Source of the DNA: Oscillospiraceae bacterium
Lineage (GTDB): Bacteria > Bacillota > Clostridia > Oscillospirales > Acutalibacteraceae
Direction: 5' to 3'
Length of the DNA: 64,000 bases
Assembly (NCBI GenBank): GCA_025757685.1
Contig: CP107220.1
Coordinates: forward strand, 211,501-275,500
Each line of letters starts with the position of its first letter. Position 1 is the stretch's first letter. The notes beneath the pieces were generated by a model, which was given only the letters and a program-made list of their open reading frames with translations, had not been told where the DNA came from and ran no database searches. This document shows, piece by piece, positions 9,032-16,919 of this stretch. The position numbers were made by a program, and so were the translations under genes.

Positions 9032-9826
9032 ATGGCAAGTGATACCACACGCTACACCAACAAGGTGTTTATGACCGGCGCCTTGCCGCTGCTGAAGACC
9101 ATCGCCAACGATGTGCCGGAGCTGAAGAAGAAATTTGAGGGCGTCAACGCCGTGTACCAGGTTTCTGCTATGGCTAACGCACAGGACAAAGAGGCGATCC
9201 ACTTTATCATCGAGGATGGAGAGTGGACGGTCAAACTGGGTGAGTACTTGGGGCAGCAGAAGATTGACGCCGAATTGCAGTTCTCTTCTATGGAGAAGAT
9301 GAATGCGTTTTTTAAGGGCAATATGAGCGCCCTGCCCAAGATGAAGATCAAGAGCTTTGGCAAGTTTATCAAATTTATGATGGTCCTGCTGAAGATGAGT
9401 TCTCTGCTGGGTATTAAGGAACCGCCGGAAGATGAGCAGCTATGTCTGCTGCTGACCAAGCTGTATTTTTATTTGCTGTCCTCCGGCATCAGCCAGTTGA
9501 ACAAAATGGGTCACCCGGCTATTCGGGATTGGACTTCCAAGAGCCCGGACCGCGTGTACCAGTGGGCTGTGGAGGGTCACCCGGAGTGCACCGCTTACCT
9601 GCGCATTAAGGCAGGCAAGTCCCGTGCCGGCCGTGGGGAGTATAAGCGCTCCAAGCCGTTCTTCTGCATGAAGTTCGACACCGCCCAGCACGCGCTGATG
9701 ATCCTGCTTGGCACCGGCGATATGCTCCAGATGACCAAGGATAAGCAGCTCATCATGGAGGGCGCGCCGGAGTTCGGCGCCATGATCGGCGAATACATGA
9801 TGATTGTGGGCGACCTGGCCTCTTAA
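9032..9826 (+). CDS. SCP2-like lipid/sterol-carrier-type protein B (function unknown)
   Basis: 264 residues, no signal peptide. An SCP2-like core (about 50-115) reads FIIEDGEWTVKLG...LQFSSMEKMNAFFKG, then a hydrophobic helix FGKFIKFMMVLLKMSSLLG, then a second region with a Met-rich end (LIMEGAPEFGAMIGEYMM). The order matches the protein at 4947-5711, so these look like diverged paralogues that bracket the aminotransferase and transketolase genes. It is the last operon gene, with its terminator 16 bases after the stop. A stray copy of its C-terminal coding segment lies at about 30977-31057. A ligand-carrier or chaperone role for a hydrophobic pathway intermediate is only a guess. Confidence 0.6.
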   Translation: MASDTTRYTNKVFMTGALPLLKTIANDVPELKKKFEGVNAVYQVSAMANAQDKEAIHFIIEDGEWTVKLGEYLGQQKIDAELQFSSMEKMNAFFKGNMSALPKMKIKSFGKFIKFMMVLLKMSSLLGIKEPPEDEQLCLLLTKLYFYLLSSGISQLNKMGHPAIRDWTSKSPDRVYQWAVEGHPECTAYLRIKAGKSRAGRGEYKRSKPFFCMKFDTAQHALMILLGTGDMLQMTKDKQLIMEGAPEFGAMIGEYMMIVGDLAS

Positions 9827-9841
9827 TTTTCTAAACGCCTT

Positions 9842-9874
9842 GCGGCACCTCTTTACGGGGTGCCGCTTTTTTTG
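9842..9874 (+). terminator. Intrinsic terminator of the five-gene operon
   Basis: Perfect 8-bp stem GCGGCACC/GGTGCCGC with a 9-base loop, followed by seven T residues. Confidence 0.92.
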
Positions 9875-9965
9875 TTTTGATTGCGCTTTATAAGGTATGA
9901 AAAGGCGGACAAAACAAAACCGCCCCTATGCTGCATGGTAGCAACAGGGGCGGCTCTTGACATTC

Positions 9966-10460
9966 TTAATTTTTCTTTTCGTTTTCCAGTTCCTGCTGTT
10001 CTTTATAGAACATGTTGGCCTTAACATACACTTGAATATAGCCGTTGATCACTTCGGCCAGTTCGCCGGCAGAGTAGGGGTTGGGCAAAATGTGCTCGTC
10101 GTCGTCGATCACCACCGGCCCCCGTTCAAAGTCGTTAAAGGTGGGCATTAGACTATAATTCTCTGCGGTCTTTACAATAGAGATCAGGGTGTAGTCCGCT
10201 GTGGCGTTAACAAAGCCCTTTTTCTTGGTATATTTCTCAATGGTGGACAGGTCGCTCTGGTCATTGTGCTTCTTGGAGTAGCAGGAGTCGATCACTTCCT
10301 CAATAAACTGCTCCAGCCGTTCCTCGCTGTACGGGGCTTTCAGCAGATGCACCTTATCAATATCCGCTATGCCGTACTTGTCGCTTTCGCCGCAGGGAAT
10401 GCCGATCAGGTTCTCGTCTTCGTCCACATAAAGGGAGATGGTATAAAATGCTTTTTCCAT
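9966..10460 (-). CDS. Hypothetical cytosolic protein
   Basis: I do not recognise this 164-residue acidic protein. It begins MEKAFYTISLYVDEDENLIG, has no signal peptide or membrane segment, and ends in a Lys/Glu-rich helix (YKEQQELENEKKN). The ATG at 10460 is preferred because AAAGGTGA lies about nine bases upstream; an in-frame TTG at 10466 is possible. It is divergent from the SDR gene at 10557, with fewer than 100 bases between them. No partner gene suggests a role. Confidence 0.65.
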   Translation of the reverse strand: MEKAFYTISLYVDEDENLIGIPCGESDKYGIADIDKVHLLKAPYSEERLEQFIEEVIDSCYSKKHNDQSDLSTIEKYTKKKGFVNATADYTLISIVKTAENYSLMPTFNDFERGPVVIDDDEHILPNPYSAGELAEVINGYIQVYVKANMFYKEQQELENEKKN

Positions 10461-10512
10461 ATACAAAAATCACCTTTTCCGTTGGTTCTCTCCCTTATTA
10501 TATCGGATTGCG

Positions 10513-10541
10513 TTGAAAAATACAACCGTTTGTGCTAAACT
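10513..10541 (+). promoter_or_regulatory. Sigma-A promoter of the SDR gene
   Basis: TTGAAA at 10513-10518, 17-base spacer, TGC-extended TAAACT at 10536-10541. The start would fall near 10548, only about nine bases before the ATG, so the leader is very short. Confidence 0.65.
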
Positions 10542-10556
10542 GGGAACGGTGATTGT

Positions 10557-11225
10557 ATGAAACAAGTTTTAATAACCGGCGGCGCTACCGGCATTGGTGC
10601 GGCTACAGCACAGGTGTTTTTGGAACGGGGCTACCGCGTGTTCGTGACGGTGCACCAAACGGCGGCGGAGCTGCCGGGAGTGACGGCGATCCCTTGCGAT
10701 ATTACGGACCCGGCGGACGTGGAACGGTTGTTTGCCGCGGTGGGCACGGTGGATGTGCTGGTGAATAACGCCGGGATCAGTCTGATTCGCCAAATTCAGG
10801 ATACCACGCCGGAGGATTATGACGCCCTAATGGGGGTCAACTGCAAGGGCGTGTTCCTGTGTAGCCGGGCGGCAGCGGTGGATATGCTCCGCCGCCACAG
10901 CGGCGCCATTGTAAATGTGTCCTCCATGTGGGGGCAGGTGGGCGCCTCTTGTGAAACGGTGTATTCCATGAGCAAGGCCGGGGTTATCGGCTTCACCCGG
11001 GCGCTGGCCCAGGAGCTGGCGCCGGAGGGCATTGCCGTCAACTGTGTGGCGCCGGGAATCATTGATACCCGTATGAATGCCTGCTTTGACCGAGCAGAGC
11101 TGGAGGCCCAGGTGCCTATGGGTCGACTGGGCACACCCTGGGAGGTGGCAGAGGCTGTGCTGTACCTGGCAGAGAGTCCGTATGTGACCGGCCAGGTGTT
11201 GGGGGTCAACGGCGGTATTGTATAA
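10557..11225 (+). CDS. Short-chain dehydrogenase/reductase (FabG-like)
   Basis: A 222-residue NAD(P)-dependent oxidoreductase with the classical SDR plan. The dinucleotide motif GGATGIGAATAQ is near residue 8 and NNAG near 69. The catalytic serine lies in VNVSSMWGQ near 120, the YSMSKAG tyrosine/lysine pair near 137, and the family's C-terminal GQVLGVNGG is present. It resembles 3-oxoacyl-ACP reductases in length and motifs, but stands alone without fatty-acid genes, so the substrate is open. No strong ribosome binding site precedes the ATG; the predicted mRNA starts only about nine bases upstream. Confidence 0.85.
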   Translation: MKQVLITGGATGIGAATAQVFLERGYRVFVTVHQTAAELPGVTAIPCDITDPADVERLFAAVGTVDVLVNNAGISLIRQIQDTTPEDYDALMGVNCKGVFLCSRAAAVDMLRRHSGAIVNVSSMWGQVGASCETVYSMSKAGVIGFTRALAQELAPEGIAVNCVAPGIIDTRMNACFDRAELEAQVPMGRLGTPWEVAEAVLYLAESPYVTGQVLGVNGGIV

Positions 11226-11242
11226 TATAATAAAATGAGCGT

Positions 11243-11291
11243 AGGGCGCAGAGGCGCCGCGTAGGGAATGTGCGCGGCTTTTCTGCGCCCT
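11243..11291 (+). other. Long GC-rich RNA hairpin ahead of the Cys-rich peptide gene
   Basis: AGGGCGCAG at 11243-11251 pairs perfectly with CTGCGCCCT at 11283-11291, and GCCGCG inside pairs with CGCGGC. No T-run follows, so it is a leader structure rather than a clear terminator. A TATAAT at 11221-11226 with a poor -35 box (TTGGGG) could start this transcript. Confidence 0.5.
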
Positions 11292-11354
11292 CTGTCACAC
11301 CTTTTGCCGTCTTTCATAGTATGGTTTAGAAAGGCGAAAGGAGGTACTACGGTT

Positions 11355-11483
11355 ATGGGTTGTGGTTGCAATAACGGTTGCGGCTGCGGATCTTCCTGGA
11401 TCGTGATTTTGATTATCATCCTGTTGCTCTGCGGCGGTTTCGGTAACTGCGGCTGCGGTAATGACTGTGGCTGCGGCTGCTGA
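11355..11483 (+). CDS. 42-residue Cys/Gly-rich single-pass membrane peptide
   Basis: Too short for routine gene finding but well supported: AAAGGAGGT ends nine bases before the ATG and a terminator follows 76 bases after the stop. The product starts MGCGCNNGCGCGSSW, continues with one hydrophobic segment (WIVILIIILLLC, about 15-26), and ends in a second Cys/Gly run (CGCGNDCGCGC). Ten of 42 residues are cysteine. The layout recalls short Gly-rich membrane peptides of sporulating Firmicutes such as the YjcZ type, but with Cys replacing Tyr. Metal binding, disulfide cross-linking or spore-coat roles are conjecture. Confidence 0.7.
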   Translation: MGCGCNNGCGCGSSWIVILIIILLLCGGFGNCGCGNDCGCGC

Positions 11484-11558
11484 TTATCCGGTCGGCGCAA
11501 GGTGTGCACGGCATGCCTTGCCGTACATAATAAGATCAAAAAATAGGGGAGTACCCAT

Positions 11559-11590
11559 AGCGCCGATGGTCAAAGATCGGCGCTTTTTTT
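11559..11590 (+). terminator. Intrinsic terminator after the Cys-rich peptide
   Basis: Perfect 9-bp stem AGCGCCGAT/ATCGGCGCT with an 8-base loop and a run of seven T. Confidence 0.92.
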
Positions 11591-11683
11591 GCACATATTT
11601 TTGCCAAAGACAATGAAAGTCAAAAAATATTTATGCTAAAATTCCGCATAACCAAGCCGAAAATCGGGCATACTCTCCTGGAA

Positions 11684-11763
11684 GGTCAAAAAAAGTCAAA
11701 AAAGTTCTTGACTTTCTCTGACCTTTGTGCTACTATGATGACAGAAGGTCAAAGAAAGTCAAA
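11684..11763 (+). promoter_or_regulatory. ctsR operon promoter with three CtsR heptad boxes
   Basis: CtsR binds direct heptads of the form (A/G)GTCAAA-NAN-(A/G)GTCAAA. Box 1 (11684-11700) is GGTCAAA-AAA-AGTCAAA. Box 3 (11747-11763) is GGTCAAA-GAA-AGTCAAA. A near match on the minus strand (about 11707-11723) overlaps the -35. The promoter is TTGACT at 11708-11713, a 17-base spacer, and TACTAT at 11731-11736. The boxes flank and cover the promoter, as expected for repression by CtsR until heat or protein stress. The rest of 11484-11854 holds only the upstream terminator and the untranslated leader. Confidence 0.9.
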
Positions 11764-11854
11764 GTCAGAGTGTGAACGAGCGCAAGATCAACAATGGCTC
11801 CTGTATCCCTCTCGCCGGGCTTTCCACCTTCATTAGATAGGAAGTGATTGGAAA

Positions 11855-12304
11855 ATGAAGATCAGTGATGTGATCGCAGATATGATTCTTGATATGTTTG
11901 ATGACAACAAATCCACCGTTCAGATCCAGCGCAACGACCTGGCGGCGCGGGTGGGCTGTGTGCCCAGCCAGATCAATTATGTGATCACCTCCCGGTTTAC
12001 ACCGGAGCAGGGCTACCGCATTGAGTCCAGGCGTGGCGGCGGCGGGTGTATTCTCATTACCCGTGCCGACAGCAAGAACCAGGCGCTGATGGCGCTGATC
12101 AATTCCATTGGTCCTGCCATAGATGAAAAGACGGCCAAGGCTCACCTGTACAACCTGCACTACCAGGGCTTGATGGACGCCCGCAGCGCCAAGATCATGG
12201 AGTCGGCGCTCACCGGGTGGAACCAGCACGGCGTAGACGAGCAGGTGTTGGACCAGATACGCGCCCGTCAATTTAAACAAATGCTGCTTGCATACATCAA
12301 TTAG
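11855..12304 (+). CDS. ctsR: Transcriptional repressor CtsR
   Basis: 149-residue dimeric winged-helix repressor of class III heat-shock genes. The N-terminal DNA-binding half (about 1-75) includes the beta-wing signature SRRGGGGCILITR, whose arginine and glycines contact DNA and act as the heat sensor. The C-terminal half mediates dimerisation and contact with McsA/McsB. It is first in the ctsR-mcsA-mcsB-clpC operon and is autoregulated through the boxes at 11684-11763. The stop codon overlaps the ribosome binding site of mcsA. Confidence 0.96.
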   Translation: MKISDVIADMILDMFDDNKSTVQIQRNDLAARVGCVPSQINYVITSRFTPEQGYRIESRRGGGGCILITRADSKNQALMALINSIGPAIDEKTAKAHLYNLHYQGLMDARSAKIMESALTGWNQHGVDEQVLDQIRARQFKQMLLAYIN

Positions 12305-12317
12305 GAGGTTATTTGTT

Positions 12318-12869
12318 ATGCGTTGTGAACATTGCAATCAAAACGAGGCAACCACTTATATTAAACAGAATATCAACGGCAAGGTGACCGAGATGCACCT
12401 GTGTCGGGATTGTGCCGAGAAGTTAGGTGTCTTGGAGCCCATGCACAGCAATATGGGCCTTGGCTCTATGTTTGAGGGCAGTTTCTTCGGCAACTTCCTG
12501 GGGGCCGGGCTGGCGGCCATGAACGCCCTGACAGGCGTGGATCGCTGCGACTACTGCGGCTCCACCTTTAACGATATTATCAACACCGGCAATGTGGGTT
12601 GCGCCCACTGCTATGACCGGTTTGCAGACAAACTGGAACCCAGCATTCGCAAAATCCACGGTGCCACCCGCCATATTGGTAAGAATATTTCTTACACCGA
12701 GGAAAAGGAACCGGTGAACAACGCCAAGGCGAAAGAACCGGCGGCAGAGAAGCCCCAAAGTGAGCGGGAGCGCTTGCAGGCGGAACTGGACAAGGCGGTG
12801 CAGGAGCAGCGCTATGAGGACGCAGCGGTGCTGCGTGACCAAATCAAAGAGCTAAAGCCGGAGGAATAA
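12318..12869 (+). CDS. mcsA: McsA, zinc-finger activator of the McsB kinase
   Basis: 183 residues from the ATG at 12318, chosen for the TAGGAGG ending ten bases before it (an in-frame upstream ATG at 12288 lies inside ctsR). Four CxxC pairs bind zinc: CEHC near residue 3, CRDC near 27, CDYC near 76 and CAHC near 95. The C-terminus has a UVR motif (QEQRYEDAAVLRDQIKEL), as in McsA and UvrB/UvrC. In Bacillus, McsA partners with McsB and modulates CtsR. It is followed after two bases by mcsB. Confidence 0.95.
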   Translation: MRCEHCNQNEATTYIKQNINGKVTEMHLCRDCAEKLGVLEPMHSNMGLGSMFEGSFFGNFLGAGLAAMNALTGVDRCDYCGSTFNDIINTGNVGCAHCYDRFADKLEPSIRKIHGATRHIGKNISYTEEKEPVNNAKAKEPAAEKPQSERERLQAELDKAVQEQRYEDAAVLRDQIKELKPEE

Positions 12870-12871
12870 AG

Positions 12872-13870
12872 ATGAATAAGTGGTACAGCGGCGAGGGCAA
12901 AAATTCAGATGTAGTGGTGGGTGCTACCGTGCGCCTGGCCCGTAATTTGGCAGACGCCCCCTTTCCCATTCGTATGAACAACGAGATCCGCAGAAACACG
13001 GTGAAGAAAATCTTTGCCGCCGTGAAGAATTCTCCCTATGCCGGGGAGTTCGATCTGGTGGATCTGAGCGCCGTGTCTTCGGCGCAGGCGTATGCCTACG
13101 CGGAGCAACAGCTGATCAGCCGTCGCTTTGCTCGGCAAAAGGATCAAAGTGCTTTTTTGCTCAGCAAGGACGGCAGCGCCAGCGTGATGCTTTGTGAGGA
13201 GGATCATATTCGCTTACATGTGCGTGCTGCCGGGCAGGACCTGGAGGGCGCTTACGCCAAGGCGGATAAACTGGACGACGCCCTGCTGGAGCGGTTACCC
13301 ATTGCTTTTGATGAGCGGCTGGGCTTTTTAACAGCTGTGCCCACCAATTTGGGCACCGGTATGCAGGCCATGCTGGATCTGCACCTGCCGGCACTGGCAG
13401 GTCAAGGGCTCATTGACCAGCTGACGGTGATGATCGGCAAGCTTGGACTGTCGCTGCAACCTCTTTATGACGGCCACGGCAGCTTTTATCGGCTGACGAA
13501 CCAGGTAACGCTGGGCATTACCGAGAAAGCGGCCATTGATAATGTAAATGCCATTTGCGACCAAATCGTGCGCCAGGAGCGCAATCTGCGTCAGCAGCTG
13601 CAACAGCAAGACGCCTTTTTGGATCGTATTTACCGAGCTATGGGCACGCTGCAAATGGCTCGTGCTTTGAACCAGGACGAATTTTTTGACCTGGTGTCGC
13701 TGCTGCGCCTGGGTATTTCTCTTGGCGAGAGCAGCAAAACATACAGCGATGTAGGCGAACTGATCCAAAAGGTGCAGAACGCCACCATTGCAGCCGCTGC
13801 CGGGGCAGAAGTAACTGCCGACGCAGTGGATAAGATCCGCGCCGGACTGGTGCGGCAGGCTTTGGCGTAA
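12872..13870 (+). CDS. mcsB: McsB-like protein arginine kinase, divergent active site
   Basis: 332 residues in the phosphagen-kinase fold; family members phosphorylate protein arginines to mark clients for ClpCP. Recognisable blocks are VRLARNLADAPFP near 28, LCEEDHIRLH near 108 with the catalytic acids, AFDERLGFLTAVPTNLGTG near 145 and LTNQVTLG near 206. Compared with Geobacillus McsB from memory, several conserved positions differ. The SSRIRLARN block is GATVRLARN, so one ATP-phosphate arginine is Thr. GTGLRAS is GTGMQAM (Arg to Gln). The Cys before PTN is Val, the SEALGN loop is missing, and the C-terminal RDxxRA phosphoarginine-binding motif is absent. Operon position still says McsB; catalytic competence is uncertain. 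Confidence 0.88.
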   Translation: MNKWYSGEGKNSDVVVGATVRLARNLADAPFPIRMNNEIRRNTVKKIFAAVKNSPYAGEFDLVDLSAVSSAQAYAYAEQQLISRRFARQKDQSAFLLSKDGSASVMLCEEDHIRLHVRAAGQDLEGAYAKADKLDDALLERLPIAFDERLGFLTAVPTNLGTGMQAMLDLHLPALAGQGLIDQLTVMIGKLGLSLQPLYDGHGSFYRLTNQVTLGITEKAAIDNVNAICDQIVRQERNLRQQLQQQDAFLDRIYRAMGTLQMARALNQDEFFDLVSLLRLGISLGESSKTYSDVGELIQKVQNATIAAAAGAEVTADAVDKIRAGLVRQALA

Positions 13871-13920
13871 AAAGGAAAGCGGAATTTCCTCTTGCACCAA
13901 GGCAATAAGGAGGATTTACC

Positions 13921-16380
13921 ATGTATAGATTTAACTATTTTACCGAAAAAGCAAACCATGTGATCAACCTGGCCATTACCTCCGCAGAGGAGTTGGGCCA
14001 TAACTATATCGGCAGCGAGCACTTGCTGCTGGGGATCTTGAAAGAAGACGCCGGCTTAGGCGCCCAGGCGCTGCGTGAAAGCGGTGTGCAGACCGAAGAT
14101 GTGGAAAAGCTCATCAAGGAGAATATCGGCGTAGGGGAGCCTACCCGGTTGACCCCGGACGACTTTACGCCTCGATTTAAGCGTATGTTGGAGCTGGCGT
14201 TTCAGATTGCCCGCGGTATGATGCATTCCTTTGTAGGCACGGAGCACCTGTTGCTGGCACTGCTTAAGGAGACGGATTCTTACGGCTACAAGTTCCTGCT
14301 GGCACTGGGCGTGCGCCCGGAGGCGCTGGTGGAGCAGCTGTTCTCCGGTCAGGAGACGCAGCCGGACGGCAAGACCGCCGGCAAAAAGGGCAAGACCAAG
14401 ACACCTACGCTGGACGAGTTTGGTCGTGACCTGACTGCGCTGGCCGAGGGCGGCAAGATCGATCCGGTGATCGGTCGTGAAAAGGAAATTGAGCGGGTCA
14501 TTCAAATTTTGTCCCGCCGCAGCAAGAACAATCCCTGCCTCATCGGTGAGCCGGGCGTTGGTAAAACCGCCATTGCCGAGGGGCTGGCGCTGAAGATCGT
14601 CAAGCACGAGGTGCCGGAACTGCTGGAAGGCAAAAAGATCGTGGCGCTGGATCTGACCTCTATGGTGGCCGGCACAAAGTACCGTGGCGACTTTGAGGAG
14701 CGAATTCAAAAAGCCATGGACGAGGTAAAGCAAGCCGGTAACATTATTTTGTTTATCGACGAGGTGCACACCTTGATGGGCGCCGGGTCTGCCGAGGGCG
14801 CAACGGACGCTGCCAATATCTTAAAGCCCGCTTTGGCTCGTGGTGAGATCCAAGTGATCGGCGCCACCACCATTGACGAGTACCGCAAGAATATTGAAAA
14901 GGACGCCGCTTTGGAGCGCCGTTTTCAACCGGTAACCGTGGGCGAGCCTACCGAGGAGCAGACCGTGGAAATTCTGAAAGGTCTGCGGGATAAGTACGAG
15001 GCCCACCATAAAGTGAAAATTACCGACGCCGCTATTGAGAACGCGGTGAAGATGAGCAGCCGATACATTGCCGATCGGTTCCAGCCGGATAAGGCCATTG
15101 ACCTGATTGACGAGGCCTGCTCTAAAGTACGCCTGGCCGCTTATACCGCGCCGCCGAACTTGAAAGAGATGGAGACGGAGATCAAGCGGTTGGCTGCAGA
15201 AAAGACCGCTGCCGTGCGCAGCCAGAACTTTGAGCAGGCGGCAGAGCTGCGGGACAAAGAAAAGAGCCTGCAAGACCTGCTGGATCAGGAAAAGGAGAAG
15301 TGGAAGAACACCTCTTCCCACGATGTAAAAGAAGTGACCCCTGCGGATATTGCCGCCGTGGTGTCCGGCTGGACGGGTATTCCGGTACAGCAGATCACCA
15401 AGGAGGAGTCCCAGCGGCTGCTGCAACTGGAAAAGATCCTGCACCAGCGGATCGTGGGTCAGGATAAGGCCGTATCGGCGGTGGCGCGCGCCATTCGTCG
15501 TGGTCGTGCGGGGCTGAAAAACCCCAAGCGTCCGATGGGTTCTTTCATCTTCCTTGGCCCCACCGGCGTGGGTAAGACGGAGCTTTGTAAGACTTTGGCC
15601 GAGGCGATGTTTGGGGACGAGAACGCCATCATCAAGCTGGATATGAGCGAGTATATGGAGAAGCACACGGTCTCTAAGCTGATCGGTGCGCCTCCCGGGT
15701 ATGTGGGCTTTGACGAAGGCGGCCAGCTGACGGAGAAAGTCCGCAGAAAGCCCTACTGCGTGGTTCTGTTTGATGAGATCGAAAAGGCCCACCCGGATGT
15801 GTTCAACATGCTGCTGCAAATCCTGGAGGACGGTGTGCTTACCGACTCCCAAGGCCGCAAGGTCAGCTTTAAGCACGCAGTGATCATTATGACCTCCAAT
15901 GTGGGTGCGTCTAAGATTACCGACAGTCGTCAGGCCTTGGGCTTTGGCGATGACAAGGACGCCGCCAAGACCATTGAGGATCTGGTGATGGAGGAACTGA
16001 AAAAGACCTTTAAGCCGGAGTTTCTGAACCGTGTGGATGAGATTGTGGTGTTCAACCAGCTGGAGAAGCAGGACATTCAGGAGATCGCCCGCCGGATGTT
16101 GAAGGCTCTGAATAAGCGCCTGGCAGACCTGGATGTGCAAGCCACCTTTACGGACGCGGCGGTAGATGCGCTGGCAGATAAGGGCTTTGATAAGGTGTAT
16201 GGCGCGCGGCCTTTGCGCCGGGCCATTCAGACCCAAATTGAGGACCCGCTGTCCGAGCTGCTGCTGGAGGATAAGATCCACGGCACGGTGACAGTGGACT
16301 ATAAGGACGGTGCGTTTACCTTTGATTCGCCGACCGATAAAGACAAACAAGAACAGCCTGCGGCACCTGCTGCGGACTGA
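13921..16380 (+). CDS. clpC: Clp protease ATPase subunit ClpC
   Basis: 819-residue Hsp100 unfoldase that feeds ClpP. The N-domain (about 1-145) has two repeats with [10 protein letters not shown] and [11 protein letters not shown], whose glutamates bind phosphoarginine in Bacillus ClpC. The first AAA module has Walker A GEPGVGKT at 209-216 and the [11 protein letters not shown] block. A UVR-containing middle segment ([14 protein letters not shown], near 435) is the ClpC-type adaptor-binding coiled coil. The second AAA module has GPTGVGKTE near 547 and [19 protein letters not shown] lies seven bases before the ATG. Last gene of the CtsR operon. Confidence 0.97.
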   Translation: MYRFNYFTEKANHVINLAITSAEELGHNYIGSEHLLLGILKEDAGLGAQALRESGVQTEDVEKLIKENIGVGEPTRLTPDDFTPRFKRMLELAFQIARGMMHSFVGTEHLLLALLKETDSYGYKFLLALGVRPEALVEQLFSGQETQPDGKTAGKKGKTKTPTLDEFGRDLTALAEGGKIDPVIGREKEIERVIQILSRRSKNNPCLIGEPGVGKTAIAEGLALKIVKHEVPELLEGKKIVALDLTSMVAGTKYRGDFEERIQKAMDEVKQAGNIILFIDEVHTLMGAGSAEGATDAANILKPALARGEIQVIGATTIDEYRKNIEKDAALERRFQPVTVGEPTEEQTVEILKGLRDKYEAHHKVKITDAAIENAVKMSSRYIADRFQPDKAIDLIDEACSKVRLAAYTAPPNLKEMETEIKRLAAEKTAAVRSQNFEQAAELRDKEKSLQDLLDQEKEKWKNTSSHDVKEVTPADIAAVVSGWTGIPVQQITKEESQRLLQLEKILHQRIVGQDKAVSAVARAIRRGRAGLKNPKRPMGSFIFLGPTGVGKTELCKTLAEAMFGDENAIIKLDMSEYMEKHTVSKLIGAPPGYVGFDEGGQLTEKVRRKPYCVVLFDEIEKAHPDVFNMLLQILEDGVLTDSQGRKVSFKHAVIIMTSNVGASKITDSRQALGFGDDKDAAKTIEDLVMEELKKTFKPEFLNRVDEIVVFNQLEKQDIQEIARRMLKALNKRLADLDVQATFTDAAVDALADKGFDKVYGARPLRRAIQTQIEDPLSELLLEDKIHGTVTVDYKDGAFTFDSPTDKDKQEQPAAPAAD

Positions 16381-16396
16381 TCCGAGCAACACAAAA

Positions 16397-16433
16397 GCCC
16401 CTTGCGGCCAACGCCGTAAGGGGCAATTTTTTA
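16397..16433 (+). terminator. Terminator between clpC and the convergent thrE genes
   Basis: Stem GCCCCTTGCGG/CCGTAAGGGGC with one mismatch, followed by AATTTTTTA. On the minus strand a shorter T-run follows, so it may serve both directions. Confidence 0.85.
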
Positions 16434-16448
16434 TATTGCGGTTTGTTT

Positions 16449-16919
16449 TTAATCCTGCGGCGGCGCAGGGGATTTGCGGTTGCATTTCTCCTGCAGCTTG
16501 AGAATATAATAGAACACCACAGCGGCTGCTACCATACCGGTGACCATACCGAATGTGACCAAAATGGTGGTGGTACCGTTCTTGGTGAACAGGGCGCGAT
16601 CGCCGCCCACCAGCCCGGCCATGGTGTAGTACAGCGGGCCGCCGGGCAGCAAGGGAATGATGCCCGGGATCAGGTAAGTGTTGGACGGCGCCTTAAGCAC
16701 CCGTGCCATGGCTACGGACCAGAAGTACACCACTGCCGTGGCAACCACATTGGCGGCAAACACATTGCCCCACAGGTGGAAGCACAGCAGATACACACCC
16801 CAGCCCAGGGCGCCGCCAAAGGTGGCAGCCGCCACATTGCGTTCGCTGACCCGGAAGTAAATGGAAAAGCCCAGGGTGCCGATGGCGCCCATGAGAATTT
16901 GAATAAGTGCTGCTTTCAT
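16449..16919 (-). CDS. Threonine/serine exporter, small C-terminal-type subunit (ThrE_2)
   Basis: 156 residues, nearly all membrane, with about four to five hydrophobic segments starting at the N-terminus (ALIQILMGAIGTLGFSIYF). It matches the C-terminal half of Corynebacterium ThrE, found as a separate protein in many Firmicutes. It includes the family-like PGIIPLLPGGPLYYTM near residue 85. It should form a complex with the protein encoded just upstream, exporting threonine or serine or related small molecules. Its start overlaps the upstream stop by four bases (ATGA), indicating coupled translation. Confidence 0.88.
   Translation of the reverse strand: MKAALIQILMGAIGTLGFSIYFRVSERNVAAATFGGALGWGVYLLCFHLWGNVFAANVVATAVVYFWSVAMARVLKAPSNTYLIPGIIPLLPGGPLYYTMAGLVGGDRALFTKNGTTTILVTFGMVTGMVAAAVVFYYILKLQEKCNRKSPAPPQD

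Noticed and set aside
14821..16485. 554-codon minus-strand open frame across clpC
   Set aside because: Antisense shadow of clpC, which is fully explained by its conserved domains.
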